From positions 124,001 to 188,000 of the forward strand of contig JAVJVZ010000043.1 in the NCBI GenBank assembly GCA_040220855.1: a stretch of 64,000 nt of DNA, read 5' to 3'. The notes under the pieces are model-generated. The model worked only from the letters and a program-made list of their open reading frames with translations, made no database searches and was not told where the DNA came from. Position 1 is the first letter of the stretch. Each line of letters starts with the position of its first letter. The stretch comes from JACKNG01 sp040220855 (GTDB lineage: Bacteria; Pseudomonadota; Gammaproteobacteria; Ga0077536). Of this stretch, positions 8,020 to 15,808 are shown one piece after another. The position numbers and the translations under genes are program-made.

Positions 8020-9216
8020 ATGACGCACGACCGCGGCACACGCAAGGCGCACATCCTCGTCGTCACGCGCAACCTGCCGCCGTTGACCGGCGGCATGGAA
8101 CGGCTTGGACAGCACCTGGTCGGGGCGCTTGCCGAGCAGTACGCGGTCGACGTGGTGGGGCCGCCGGGCGCCGCGCCCTACCTGCCTGCGGCGGTGCGCG
8201 TTTGCAGCTGCCGCTCGGCCGCGGCCGCCGCATTCCTGCTCGAAGCCGCCTGGCACGCGCCGCGTTGCGCACTGCGCCGCCGCCCGGCGCTGGTGCTGGC
8301 CACCAGCGGGCTCACCGCGCCGCTCGCGCGCACGGCCGCGCTGCTCGCGCGGGCGCCCTATCTCGTCTGCGTGCACGGGCTCGATCTGGTCACCCGGCAC
8401 CCGCTGTACCGCGGCCTGTTTCTGCCCGCGATTCGCCGCGCCGATTGCGTGGTCGCCAACAGTCATAACAGCGCGCGACTCGCCGGCGCCGTGGGCGTAG
8501 CGCCAGGCAGGCTGCGCGTCGTTCACCCGGGTGTCGATACCGACGTGCCCGCTGTCGATGCCGCAGGCTTCCGCCGGCGTCACGGTCTCGACGGTGCACG
8601 CGTGCTCCTGGCGGTGGGACGCTATGCCGCGCGCAAGGGCCTGCCCGAATTCATCGAGCGGGCCCTGCCGGCGCTGGTCGCTGCCGATCCGCGTTACGTG
8701 CTGGTCGTGATCGGCGACACCGCGCGCCAGTCGGTGCGTCGTGAAGGTGGTGTGCACGACCGTATCGAGGCGGCGATCGAGCGCACCGGGCTCGCATCCC
8801 ACGTGCGCCTGCTCGGCGCTTTGCCGGACGCCGAACTGGCGGCCGCCTACAGTGGCGCGGACGTGCACGTGTTCCCGGTCATCCCGGTTGCCGGCGACGT
8901 CGAGGGCTTCGGCATGGTGGCCGTCGAGGCCGCCGCGCACGGCCTGTGGACCGTGGCCTTCGACGAGGGCGGAGTGGCCGACGCGGTCATCGAGGGCGAG
9001 AGTGGCGCGCTCGTGCCGAGCGGCGACTACGCGGCCCTGGTCGCTACCATCCGCGCTGCCATCGACAGCGCGCTGCCGCGCCGCGCCGCCGGCTGCCGCC
9101 GGGTTGCGGCGGGCTTCGCCTGGCCGCGTTACACGGCCGAGATGCTCGCCACGGTAGCGGCGACGATGCGGCCGCCGGCAGCGGCGAGCGACGAGGGCAA
9201 CGAACATGCACGATGA
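8020..9216 (+). CDS. GT4-family glycosyltransferase (GT-B fold)
   Basis: Retaining glycosyltransferase of 398 residues. The N-terminal Rossmann half opens with ILVVTRNLPPLTGGMERL, typical of WaaG/PimB-like GT4 enzymes that recognise an acceptor. The C-terminal half carries VGRYAARKGLPEFI (donor-domain start, K contact) and the E-x7-E motif in EGFGMVAVE. The nucleotide-sugar donor cannot be read. The gene follows a 117-bp gap after the crotonase and overlaps the next methyltransferase gene by 11 bp, so the two are co-translated and may decorate one glycan or glycolipid. No transmembrane segment is evident. It is functionally unrelated to the flanking CoA genes. Confidence 0.88.
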   Translation: MTHDRGTRKAHILVVTRNLPPLTGGMERLGQHLVGALAEQYAVDVVGPPGAAPYLPAAVRVCSCRSAAAAAFLLEAAWHAPRCALRRRPALVLATSGLTAPLARTAALLARAPYLVCVHGLDLVTRHPLYRGLFLPAIRRADCVVANSHNSARLAGAVGVAPGRLRVVHPGVDTDVPAVDAAGFRRRHGLDGARVLLAVGRYAARKGLPEFIERALPALVAADPRYVLVVIGDTARQSVRREGGVHDRIEAAIERTGLASHVRLLGALPDAELAAAYSGADVHVFPVIPVAGDVEGFGMVAVEAAAHGLWTVAFDEGGVADAVIEGESGALVPSGDYAALVATIRAAIDSALPRRAAGCRRVAAGFAWPRYTAEMLATVAATMRPPAAASDEGNEHAR

Positions 9217-9952
9217 CGACAGCCGCGACGGTCACGCCGCGATACGCGATTTCTACGATCACGAGTACTACCGTGACCTGCCGGCGCAGGCGGGTCCGAG
9301 CATGCACCAGCGACGTCTCGCGCGGCGTCTCGACATCGGCTGGGCGGACGCGGTGCTCGACGTCGCGTGCGGCGCGGGCGGCTGGCTCGCGGCATGCGCG
9401 GCGCGTGGCGCCACGGTCGCGGGCATCGACCTGTCCGAGCGCGCGATCGATTGCTGTCGCCGCACGCTACCGGCGGGCGAGTTCCACGTCGGCCCGGCCG
9501 AGACCCTACCCTTTCCGGCCGCGCGCTTCAGCGTGGTCAGCTGCCTGGGCTCACTCGAGCATTTTCTCGACCCCGATGCTGCGCTGACCGAGATGCGCCG
9601 CGTGGCACGCCGGGACGCGCGCTTCCTCATCCTGGTACCGAACGCCGGTTTCCTGACCCGGCGTCTCGGCCTCTACCGCGGGACGTTCCAGGTACAGGCG
9701 CGCGAGGAGGTGCTGCCCCTGGCGGCGTGGGAGGCGCTGTTCCATCGCAACGGCCTCGAGGTGGTCGCGCGCTGGCGCGACCTGCACGTGCTCTCCTGGC
9801 AGTGGATCATGCGCCGTCCACGCCGCGCGGCTCCGCTGCGAGCGCTGCAGGCGTTCGCACTGGCCTGCTGGCCGCTGGCCTGGCAGTACCAGGTGTACTT
9901 CGAGTGCCGCAATCGCGAGCCGGGTCGCCCGTCGTCGCCGGCTCACACGTAA
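9206..9952 (+). CDS. SAM-dependent methyltransferase (Methyltransf_11 type)
   Basis: Class I methyltransferase of 248 residues. SAM-binding motif I is VLDVACGAGGW (about 50-60), followed by GIDLSERAI (acidic end of beta2), the motif around AETLPFPAARF, and SLEHFLDP. The C-terminal part contains a hydrophobic stretch near LACWPLAWQYQVYF that may touch the membrane. It overlaps the upstream glycosyltransferase by 11 bp and converges with the enolase-type gene, overlapping its 3' end by 10 bp. A role in modifying a glycosylated lipid or quinone-like product is possible; nothing identifies the acceptor. Confidence 0.85.
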   Translation: MHDDDSRDGHAAIRDFYDHEYYRDLPAQAGPSMHQRRLARRLDIGWADAVLDVACGAGGWLAACAARGATVAGIDLSERAIDCCRRTLPAGEFHVGPAETLPFPAARFSVVSCLGSLEHFLDPDAALTEMRRVARRDARFLILVPNAGFLTRRLGLYRGTFQVQAREEVLPLAAWEALFHRNGLEVVARWRDLHVLSWQWIMRRPRRAAPLRALQAFALACWPLAWQYQVYFECRNREPGRPSSPAHT

Positions 9953-11085
9953 CCGGGCCCGGGCACGCCGGTGAATTCACCCAGGCGCCGGGCGTCGATC
10001 GCGATGCCGAGTCCGGGCGCCGTCGGTGGAGCCACCCGGCCGGTGGCGCCGATCCACGGCGTGCCGCTGCACAGTTCGTCGCGCAGCGGGTTGCAGGCGG
10101 TGCAGTCGGCCTCGAACCGGCCGGCATTCGGGATAGCGGCGAGAAAATGCAATGACGCCGCCATGTTGAGGCCGGTCAACGAGGTGTGCGGATGGATGCG
10201 GATACCCTGCTTTTCGCCCAGTGCCGCGATGCGCAGTGCCTCGGTCAGGCCGCCGCACTTGGACAGGTCGGGCTGCCACACGCGCAACACGCCATCCTCG
10301 GCAGCGCGGTCGAAATCGAAGCGCGTGTAGTGGTTCTCGCCCGCGGCGAGCACGAGGTCGTCGCGTCGCGCCGCGCGATAGCTACGGAAATCATGCGGTG
10401 GAAACGGTTCTTCGAGCCAGCCGACATGCGCGGCGACGAGAGTGTCGGCCACCGCACGGTAGTCGTCGAGCGTGTACGCGGTGTTGGCGTCAGTGAGTAT
10501 GTCGATGTCCGGGCCGAGGGCGTCGCGCACCGCCGCGACACGCGCACGGTCAGCGCGCGGGGTGTCGCCCAGGCGCAGTTTGAGGGCGCGAAAGCCCTGC
10601 GCGACGAAGCCCGCAGCCTCCGCAGCGAGCGCCGCCGGCGGCTGAAAGCCGAGCGTGATGCCGCCGGCATAGGCTTCGATCTCGCGCGGCGCAGCGCCGA
10701 GCAGCGCATACACCGGCTGCCCGGCGAGTTTGCCCTTGATGTCCCACAATGCCAGGTCGATGCCGGACAGGCCGATCACGGCCGCCGCGCCGGCGCCGTG
10801 ACTGGCGAGCTGCATGCGGTAGATGCGTGCCCAAACAGCCTCGGTATCGGTCGCATCGAGGCCGGTGACTAGCGCCGCAAGCGTCGAATTGACGAGTTCG
10901 GCGATGGCGGTCGGCGCGCGTGCCGCGTGTGCTTCGCCCCACCCGCTGATGCCGGCATCGGTCGTGACTTCGACCAGCACGGCATCCCGCTTGACGGTGC
11001 GCCCGATGCCGAGATTGACCTGATGTTCGGGGGGAACGGCGAACGACACCGGGTGAGCGGTGACGCCGGTGATACGCGGATTCAT
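9943..11085 (-). CDS. Mandelate racemase/muconate lactonizing-type enolase-superfamily enzyme
   Basis: Mg-dependent enolase-superfamily enzyme of 380 residues with the N-terminal capping domain and C-terminal barrel. Metal ligands are Asp199 (TDAN), Glu225 (LEEP) and Glu250 (AAGEN). The Asp-His dyad of the mandelate racemase subgroup is present as Asp273 (QPDLSKCGG) and His298 (IHPH). The usual K-x-K of the second strand reads K169-L-R171, so one base is Arg. It may dehydrate or epimerise a sugar acid or a dicarboxylate. ATG 11085 is chosen over an upstream ATG (11124) because GAGGCGAG precedes it and the protein starts there in the normal register. It is divergent from the YkvI-like/RidA genes. 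Confidence 0.85.
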   Translation of the reverse strand: MNPRITGVTAHPVSFAVPPEHQVNLGIGRTVKRDAVLVEVTTDAGISGWGEAHAARAPTAIAELVNSTLAALVTGLDATDTEAVWARIYRMQLASHGAGAAAVIGLSGIDLALWDIKGKLAGQPVYALLGAAPREIEAYAGGITLGFQPPAALAAEAAGFVAQGFRALKLRLGDTPRADRARVAAVRDALGPDIDILTDANTAYTLDDYRAVADTLVAAHVGWLEEPFPPHDFRSYRAARRDDLVLAAGENHYTRFDFDRAAEDGVLRVWQPDLSKCGGLTEALRIAALGEKQGIRIHPHTSLTGLNMAASLHFLAAIPNAGRFEADCTACNPLRDELCSGTPWIGATGRVAPPTAPGLGIAIDARRLGEFTGVPGPGYV

Positions 11086-11220
11086 ATCTCGCCTCGACTC
11101 GCCTCGCGCCGTTGCGTCACGCACGGCCGCGCGCGGCGCGTGTTGACGCAGGATGCAGCAGGGCCGGCTGGGGGGTTCGGGGACATTTCAGGGGTCTGCA
11201 GACGCTCGCGACGGTCTCGC

Positions 11221-11237
11221 CGCGCTACTATAGCGCG
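11221..11237. promoter_or_regulatory. Palindrome CGCGCTA-N3-TAGCGCG overlapping a -10-like TACTAT
   Basis: A perfect 7-bp inverted repeat with a 3-bp centre in the 206-bp divergent region between the enolase-type gene and the YkvI-like gene. TACTAT/TATAGC inside it resembles a sigma-70 -10 box for the plus-strand gene. It could be an operator for a regulator controlling both directions. No regulator gene is adjacent. Confidence 0.45.
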
Positions 11238-11291
11238 CCCGTGGCGGCCGCCGCCGCGACGGGCTGCGCCGCTGTTCCCAGGAAGGATTCC

Positions 11292-12410
11292 GTGCCCCGT
11301 TCCCTCGCGCGTTACCTGCTTCCCGCCGCCGTGTTCCAGGGCGTCATCGTCGGCGGTGGCTACGGCACCGGCCGCGAGGTGGTCGAGTACGTTTCGCGGC
11401 ACGGGCCGGCCGGGGGAGTCGTCGCCAGCGTGGTCATCGCGATGGCGTTCTCCGCCGTGCTCGCAGTCAGTTTCATGCTCGCGGTGCGCTTCCGCGTGCA
11501 CGACTATCGCCACTTCCTCAAGCTGTTGCTGGGGCGCGCCTGGTGGATCTACGAACTGCTCTTCGTGACACTGCTGGTGATCGTGCTCGCGGTGGTCGGC
11601 TCGGCCGCCGGTACCGCGCTCGCCGACGGCTTCGGCCTGCCCTATGCACCGGGCGTTGCCTGCGTGCTCGGCGCGGTGCTGGTGTTGAACTATTTCGGCC
11701 GGACACTGGTCGAGCGCGCGCTCGGCACCTGGACGGTGCTGCTGATGACCGGGCTCGCCGCGTTCGTCCTCACCGTGCTGACCACGTCACCAACGTTCCC
11801 CCCGGGCGCCGCCGGAGTGCCCTTCGCGCCGCTCGCCGCGGCCCGCAGCGGCCTGCAGTTCGCCGTCTACAACAGCGCGCTGATCCCGGTGCTCGTCTAC
11901 TGCGTCGCACATCTCGAGCGTGGCAGCGAAGCCTGCACGGCGGGCGTCCTGGCGGGGCTCGGTGGTGCGCTGCCGGCCTTCCTGCTCCACCTGTGCTTCA
12001 TGTCGCGTTACCCTGCCGTGGTCGAGCAGCCCATTCCGACCTGGTGGCTGCTCGAGGCGATGGGCGCCGAGGCGTTTCTGCCGCTCTACTTCATCGTCCT
12101 TGCCGGCACCATCGTGCTCACCGCGGTTGGCGTGCTGCAGGGTGTCAACGAGCGCCTCGACGGCTGGCGCGAAGACCGTGGCCGACCACCGCTGTCGCGC
12201 CCGGCGCACGCGCTGATCGCCGCGGCGCTGGTCGCGGCGAGCCTGGTGCTCGCCCGCTTCGGCATCGTCGACCTCGTTGCGCGCGGCTACGGTGCGCTCG
12301 CATGGGGTTTCCTGTTCGTCTTTACGCTGCCGCTCCTGACCCGCGGCATCCTGCTCATCCAAAACCAGGGAGATAGTTCATGCCCCGAGAGATCATCGGC
12401 AGCCCGCTGA
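11292..12410 (+). CDS. YkvI-like multispanning inner-membrane protein
   Basis: Integral membrane protein of about 372 residues with roughly ten hydrophobic helices, opening with LLPAAVFQGVIVGGGYGTGRE. The glycine-rich first helix (GGGYGTGRE) resembles the unwound substrate-binding helix of LeuT/APC-fold proteins. The overall pattern recalls YkvI, a family annotated as uncharacterised membrane or transporter proteins. GTG 11292 is preferred because GGAAGGA lies just upstream; the frame stays open further 5' but that part is low-complexity and lacks a signal. The RidA gene begins inside its last 31 bases, so they are translationally linked. Substrate unknown; an amino or organic acid would fit the RidA and enolase-type neighbours. 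Confidence 0.72.
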   Translation: MPRSLARYLLPAAVFQGVIVGGGYGTGREVVEYVSRHGPAGGVVASVVIAMAFSAVLAVSFMLAVRFRVHDYRHFLKLLLGRAWWIYELLFVTLLVIVLAVVGSAAGTALADGFGLPYAPGVACVLGAVLVLNYFGRTLVERALGTWTVLLMTGLAAFVLTVLTTSPTFPPGAAGVPFAPLAAARSGLQFAVYNSALIPVLVYCVAHLERGSEACTAGVLAGLGGALPAFLLHLCFMSRYPAVVEQPIPTWWLLEAMGAEAFLPLYFIVLAGTIVLTAVGVLQGVNERLDGWREDRGRPPLSRPAHALIAAALVAASLVLARFGIVDLVARGYGALAWGFLFVFTLPLLTRGILLIQNQGDSSCPERSSAAR

Positions 12411-12763
12411 CGCTGCCGGACGGTACCCCCCTGCCACTGTCGAAGGCCGTGCGCGCCGGCGACTTCGTGTTCCTGTCCGGCCAGCTCGGCCTCGACGAGA
12501 ACGGTCGTCTCGCCGACGGCATCGAGGCGCAGACCCGCCATTGCCTGCGCAACGTCGCCGCCATCCTCGCCGAGGCGGGAGTCACCGTCGCACAGGTCGT
12601 CAAGGCCACCGCGTGGCTGACCGACGTCGTCGATTTCGCCGCCTACAACCGCATCTACGCCGAGACCTTCGGCGATGCGCCGCCGGCACGTTCGACGGTC
12701 GTCTCCGGCCTCGCCCTGCCCGGGGCCAAGGTCGAGATCGAGGTCGTGGCCTACGCCGGATAG
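12380..12763 (+). CDS. RidA-family (YjgF/YER057c/UK114) enamine/imine deaminase
   Basis: Small trimeric RidA-family protein of 127 residues. RidA hydrolyses reactive 2-aminoacrylate-type enamines released by PLP enzymes. The family signature is present: GDFVFLSGQLGLD, the central RNVAAILAEAG helix, and PPARSTVVSGLALPGAKVEIEV near the C-terminus, which carries the Arg of the active site. GGGAG precedes ATG 12380. It overlaps the membrane-protein gene and ends before a perfect hairpin at 12774, so it closes that transcript. Paralogues often replace bulk RidA in catabolic operons; that is possible here. Confidence 0.88.
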   Translation: MPREIIGSPLTLPDGTPLPLSKAVRAGDFVFLSGQLGLDENGRLADGIEAQTRHCLRNVAAILAEAGVTVAQVVKATAWLTDVVDFAAYNRIYAETFGDAPPARSTVVSGLALPGAKVEIEVVAYAG

Positions 12764-12773
12764 CGCCGCCGTA

Positions 12774-12802
12774 CGGACCGTCCGCAGAACGCGGACGGTC
12801 CG
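12774..12802. terminator. Perfect 12-bp stem, 5-nt loop between convergent genes
   Basis: CGGACCGTCCGC (12774-12785) pairs with 12791-12802 across the loop AGAAC. It separates the convergent RidA and SDR genes and has no T tract on either side. It is a likely bidirectional transcription barrier. Confidence 0.65.
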
Positions 12803-12813
12803 TGGCAGACGGA

Positions 12814-13584
12814 TCAGATGGCGGTGAGGCCGCCGTCGACCGGAATCACCGCGCCGGTCATGAATGAGGCCTCGTCGGACGCCAGGAAGACCACCACGTT
12901 GACGATTTCCTCCGGCGTCGCCAGGCGCTTCAGCAGGTGCATCTCCGCCATCGCGGCGAAGGCGGCTGCACGCTCGGCATCCGGCACGTCGCCCACGTAG
13001 CGACGCGGCATCGGCGTGTCGACCACGCCGGGGCAGATCGCGTTGACACGGATGTTGTGCTCGGCGAGGTCGGTCGCCATCGAGCGCGCGAGCTGGGCGA
13101 GACCGCCCTTGGAGGCGCCATAGGCGGCCATGGTCGGGAAGCCGACGATGCCACCGACCGAGGAATTGTGAATGATGACGCCACCACCCTGCGCCGCCAT
13201 CGCGCGCGCGGCGTGCAGGCTGAGCGCGAAAGGTGCGCGCAGGTTGGTCGCGACGAGGGCGTCGAACTCGGCCATGGTGGTTTCGAGGAACGGCTTGCCG
13301 ACCATCATGCCGTGGTTGGTGTAGAGCACGTCGAGACGCCCGAACCGATCGAGCGCGGTGGCGACGAGCTGTCCCGGCAGATCGTCGCCGCAGATGTCGC
13401 CACCCAGGTAATCGAGGCGCCCGGGCTGTTCGGCGAGCAGCGCGGCGACGTCGCCAGTGGCATCCGCCGCGCGGTCGGAAGCGACCACGCGGGCACCCTC
13501 GTCGAGAAAGCGCCGCACCGCGACCTGGCCCTGGCCGCCGAGCGCGCCGGTGATGACGATGACCTTGTCCTGTAATCTGCCCAT
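12814..13584 (-). CDS. Short-chain dehydrogenase/reductase (SDR)
   Basis: Classical SDR of 256 residues. The NAD(P)-binding TGALGGQG is at 12-19, NHG replaces the usual NAG, the catalytic Ser is in NSSVGG and the Tyr/Lys pair in YGASK. GGVVxT-type ends are represented by CPGVVDTPM and the C-terminal PVDGG. It oxidises or reduces a hydroxyl/ketone on an unknown substrate. The start at 13584 is supported by GGGGAGA; an upstream in-frame ATG (13623) would overlap the stop of the preceding monooxygenase gene. It lies 40 bp downstream of the LLM monooxygenase, so both form a two-gene minus-strand operon. Confidence 0.87.
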   Translation of the reverse strand: MGRLQDKVIVITGALGGQGQVAVRRFLDEGARVVASDRAADATGDVAALLAEQPGRLDYLGGDICGDDLPGQLVATALDRFGRLDVLYTNHGMMVGKPFLETTMAEFDALVATNLRAPFALSLHAARAMAAQGGGVIIHNSSVGGIVGFPTMAAYGASKGGLAQLARSMATDLAEHNIRVNAICPGVVDTPMPRRYVGDVPDAERAAAFAAMAEMHLLKRLATPEEIVNVVVFLASDEASFMTGAVIPVDGGLTAI

Positions 13585-13624
13585 GGTGTCTCCCCGCTGT
13601 GGCACTGTGGATACGGCACTCATG

Positions 13625-14764
13625 TCAGCACCGCAGGCCCGCCTGCCGCAGCAGCGGCATGACGCGCTCGTTGAAATAGGCGAGTTCGGGCACGTAGTCG
13701 AGCCAGGTCAGGATGAGGCCCTCGATGCCCATGTCGTGGATGGCCTTGATCTGGTCGACCACCTGCTCCGGCGTGCCGACCAGCGGGTAACCGCCCCAGC
13801 CGGCGATGAAACGCTCGGCGAGGTGGCGCACGGTGTCCTTGTTGCCGAACGAACTCGACTCCATGCCGAGCAGGCTCATGATGTTCTCGGCTGCCTCCCA
13901 GTCGCCGTCGCGGACGATGGACTGGTAGAGTTCGCGCGCCTCGCGCTCGGTATCGCGGCAGCACACCAGGCCGTAGGTCATCACGCCGCATTCGCGCCGG
14001 TGCACTGCCGCGCGCCGCTTGAGATCGTCAATCTTGTCGCGTGCTTCGTCGACTGTCGTGATGGTGATGAAATTGAAGTCGACGTGGCGCGCCGAGAACT
14101 CGCGGCCGGCATCCGAGCTGCCGGCGTTGACCAGCACCGGGAACGGTTGCTGCACCGGCTTGGGGCTGAGGAAACCGCCCTGGATCGTGTAATACGTCCC
14201 GTCGAAATCGAAGTCCTGCTCGGTCCAGGCATGCTTCATGACGGTCAGCCATTCGTCGGCCTGGCGATAGCGCTCGTCGTGCTCGCGCTGCGGCAGGCCG
14301 AACATCTCGATCTCGGGGCGGAACCAGCCGCACACGATATTGAGACCGAAGCGGCCGGCCGAGATGTTGTCGATGGTGGCGGCCTGCTTGGCGGCGAACA
14401 GCGGGTGCACGGTCGGCACGTGCGAGGTCGCGAACACCATGATGTTCTCGGTATTGCACGCCATCGCCGTGGCCCAGGTGAAGACCTCGAGGTTGGTCCC
14501 GTTGAATTGCGTGCTGCCGCCGAAGTGTTTCCAGCGCCCGACCGGCACCAGCAGTTCGAAGCCGGCGGCATCGGCCAGTCGGCTGAGGGTCACGTTGTGC
14601 GCGTAGGTCGGTTCGAAGCTGGTCGGTGCATGGGTGATGGTGCAGCCGTTCGAGCAGTTCTGCCCGAAGATGCCGAGCTTCAGCGGGTTGTCGTTGAATG
14701 CCGGCACATGGCGGCGGCGCCACTCGCGGATGTCGTCCGCGTGGCGCAGATCGGTAGTGCTCAC
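13625..14764 (-). CDS. RutA-like LLM-class FMN-dependent monooxygenase
   Basis: Luciferase-like flavin monooxygenase of 379 residues. SAGRFGLNIVCGW and VLVNAGSSDAGREFSARHVDFNF are the diagnostic blocks shared with pyrimidine oxygenase RutA, which needs FMNH2 from a separate reductase. THAP, GWGGYPLVGTPEQV and ILTWLDY complete the barrel. The GTG start at 14764 is preceded by GGGGAGG; the frame is open upstream but non-coding in character. No other rut genes are nearby, so pyrimidine use is not implied; related enzymes oxygenate sulfonates, nitriles or cyclic amides. A flavin reductase gene at 36275 could supply reduced flavin. The SDR downstream may act on its product. Confidence 0.82.
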   Translation of the reverse strand: MSTTDLRHADDIREWRRRHVPAFNDNPLKLGIFGQNCSNGCTITHAPTSFEPTYAHNVTLSRLADAAGFELLVPVGRWKHFGGSTQFNGTNLEVFTWATAMACNTENIMVFATSHVPTVHPLFAAKQAATIDNISAGRFGLNIVCGWFRPEIEMFGLPQREHDERYRQADEWLTVMKHAWTEQDFDFDGTYYTIQGGFLSPKPVQQPFPVLVNAGSSDAGREFSARHVDFNFITITTVDEARDKIDDLKRRAAVHRRECGVMTYGLVCCRDTEREARELYQSIVRDGDWEAAENIMSLLGMESSSFGNKDTVRHLAERFIAGWGGYPLVGTPEQVVDQIKAIHDMGIEGLILTWLDYVPELAYFNERVMPLLRQAGLRC

Positions 14765-14848
14765 GGTTGTCGTTCCTCCCCTTCGTGGCGCGCGTAGTTT
14801 ACACAGCCTCGCTCGCCGCGCAGGATGGCCGCACGCAGCGTCGACGCC

Positions 14849-15346
14849 ATGACCAAGCTCAATTACCTCGCCTACGGATCCAACCTGTGGCCAGCGCGCC
14901 TTACCGCGCGTATCGGGCCGATCACGGCGCGCGGCGCGGTTCGGCTGCCCGATCGCCTGCTCGCGTTCAGCAAGCGCGGCGCCGACGGCTCGGGCAAGTG
15001 CACGCTGGAAGCGGTGCCCGGCGCCTGCGCCTGGGGCGTGGTCTACACCATGCCGGCCAGCGCACGCGCCGTGCTCGACCGCATCGAGGGTGTCGGACAT
15101 GGTTACGACGTCACCTGGTTCGAGCTGCCGGACCACGGTCGCTGCTTCGTCTATCTCGCCGACCCGGCCTGGTGCGATCCGGCGCTGGCACCGTTCGACT
15201 GGTACCATGCACTGGTCGTCGCCGGCGCACGGGCACACGGGCTGCCCCCGGCCTACGTGTCCCGCATCGGGACGACTGCCGCGTGCCGTGACGCCGATCG
15301 CGTGCGGGCGGCGCGACACTACGCGCTGCTTGCCCTGCCTGCGTGA
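14849..15346 (+). CDS. Gamma-glutamylcyclotransferase-like (AIG2/GGCT fold) protein
   Basis: GGCT-fold protein of 165 residues. The substrate-binding YLAYGSNLW at the N-terminus and the catalytic Glu in RIEGVGHGY (about 82) are both present. Family members release 5-oxoproline from gamma-glutamyl amino acids or remove related adducts. ATG 14849 puts the YGSN motif at the usual distance from the N-terminus; an in-frame ATG at 14825 would add eight residues. It is divergent from the RutA-like gene, sharing an 84-bp region, and is followed by the muconolactone-isomerase-like gene. Its link to catabolism is unclear. Confidence 0.82.
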   Translation: MTKLNYLAYGSNLWPARLTARIGPITARGAVRLPDRLLAFSKRGADGSGKCTLEAVPGACAWGVVYTMPASARAVLDRIEGVGHGYDVTWFELPDHGRCFVYLADPAWCDPALAPFDWYHALVVAGARAHGLPPAYVSRIGTTAACRDADRVRAARHYALLALPA

Positions 15347-15414
15347 AATGGGCATACGATCGCGTATGCTTGCGCCCCCGCGGCGTGCACTGCTGCTCAA
15401 TGGAGGAATGTCCC

Positions 15415-15735
15415 ATGTTGGTGATGATGACGGCCGATCTGGCCAAGCCCGAAGCGATGGACAGCAAGGATTTCTTCGAGGTCTGGCGCCAGGAATCGGT
15501 GGCGGCCATCGAGGCGGTCAAGGCCGGCGCGATCAAGGCCATCTGGAAGGTCGCCGGCGAGTACCAGGTGATCGCGGTGATGGATCTCGACAACGGTGAC
15601 CAGATCGACGAGATCGTGCACAACCTGCCGATCTGGCGCCTCGGTCACGCCCATCTCGTGCCGCGCATCAGCTGGAAGCCGCTGCGCCCCTACGAGAACT
15701 GGGCGCAGCAGCTCGAGACGCTGGCCAAGGGCTGA
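15415..15735 (+). CDS. Muconolactone delta-isomerase-family small protein
   Basis: Protein of 106 residues with the ferredoxin-like alpha-beta fold of muconolactone isomerase: an MLVMMTADL first strand, a long helix with Arg/Glu (FFEVWRQES), IKAIWKVAGEYQVIAVMDLDNGD and the NLPIW core motif near HNLPIWRLGHAHL. Classical CatC is about 92 residues; the C-terminal HAHLVPRISWKPLRPYENW is an extension. No catA or catB is in the window, so beta-ketoadipate chemistry is not implied; stand-alone members occur in many degradation clusters. GGAGGA just before ATG 15415 fixes the start. A perfect hairpin follows at 15751. Confidence 0.75.
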   Translation: MLVMMTADLAKPEAMDSKDFFEVWRQESVAAIEAVKAGAIKAIWKVAGEYQVIAVMDLDNGDQIDEIVHNLPIWRLGHAHLVPRISWKPLRPYENWAQQLETLAKG

Positions 15736-15750
15736 GCGACGCGGTCGTCA

Positions 15751-15777
15751 CGCGCCATGTCCGCGCGACATGGCGCG
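15751..15777 (+). terminator. Perfect 11-bp stem, 5-nt loop downstream of the isomerase-like gene
   Basis: CGCGCCATGTC (15751-15761) pairs with 15767-15777. No T run follows. It lies between the isomerase-like gene and the LysR gene, so it probably separates their transcripts. Confidence 0.6.
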
Positions 15778-15808
15778 GGAGGCGTGACGGCCCGGCCCGG
15801 CATCCCGC

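Noticed and set aside
6430..9207. 925-codon minus-strand open frame
   Set aside because: Runs opposite three clear plus-strand genes and has no recognisable motif; typical third-codon-position GC artefact.
14765..15400. N-terminal extension of the RutA-like monooxygenase
   Set aside because: The frame is open, but it overlaps the GGCT gene on the other strand, is basic and low-complexity, and GTG 14764 with GGGGAGG gives the correct family length.
15415..15735. CatC of a catechol pathway
   Set aside because: Fold matches muconolactone isomerase, but no catA, catB or pcaD-type gene is nearby and the C-terminus is extended.
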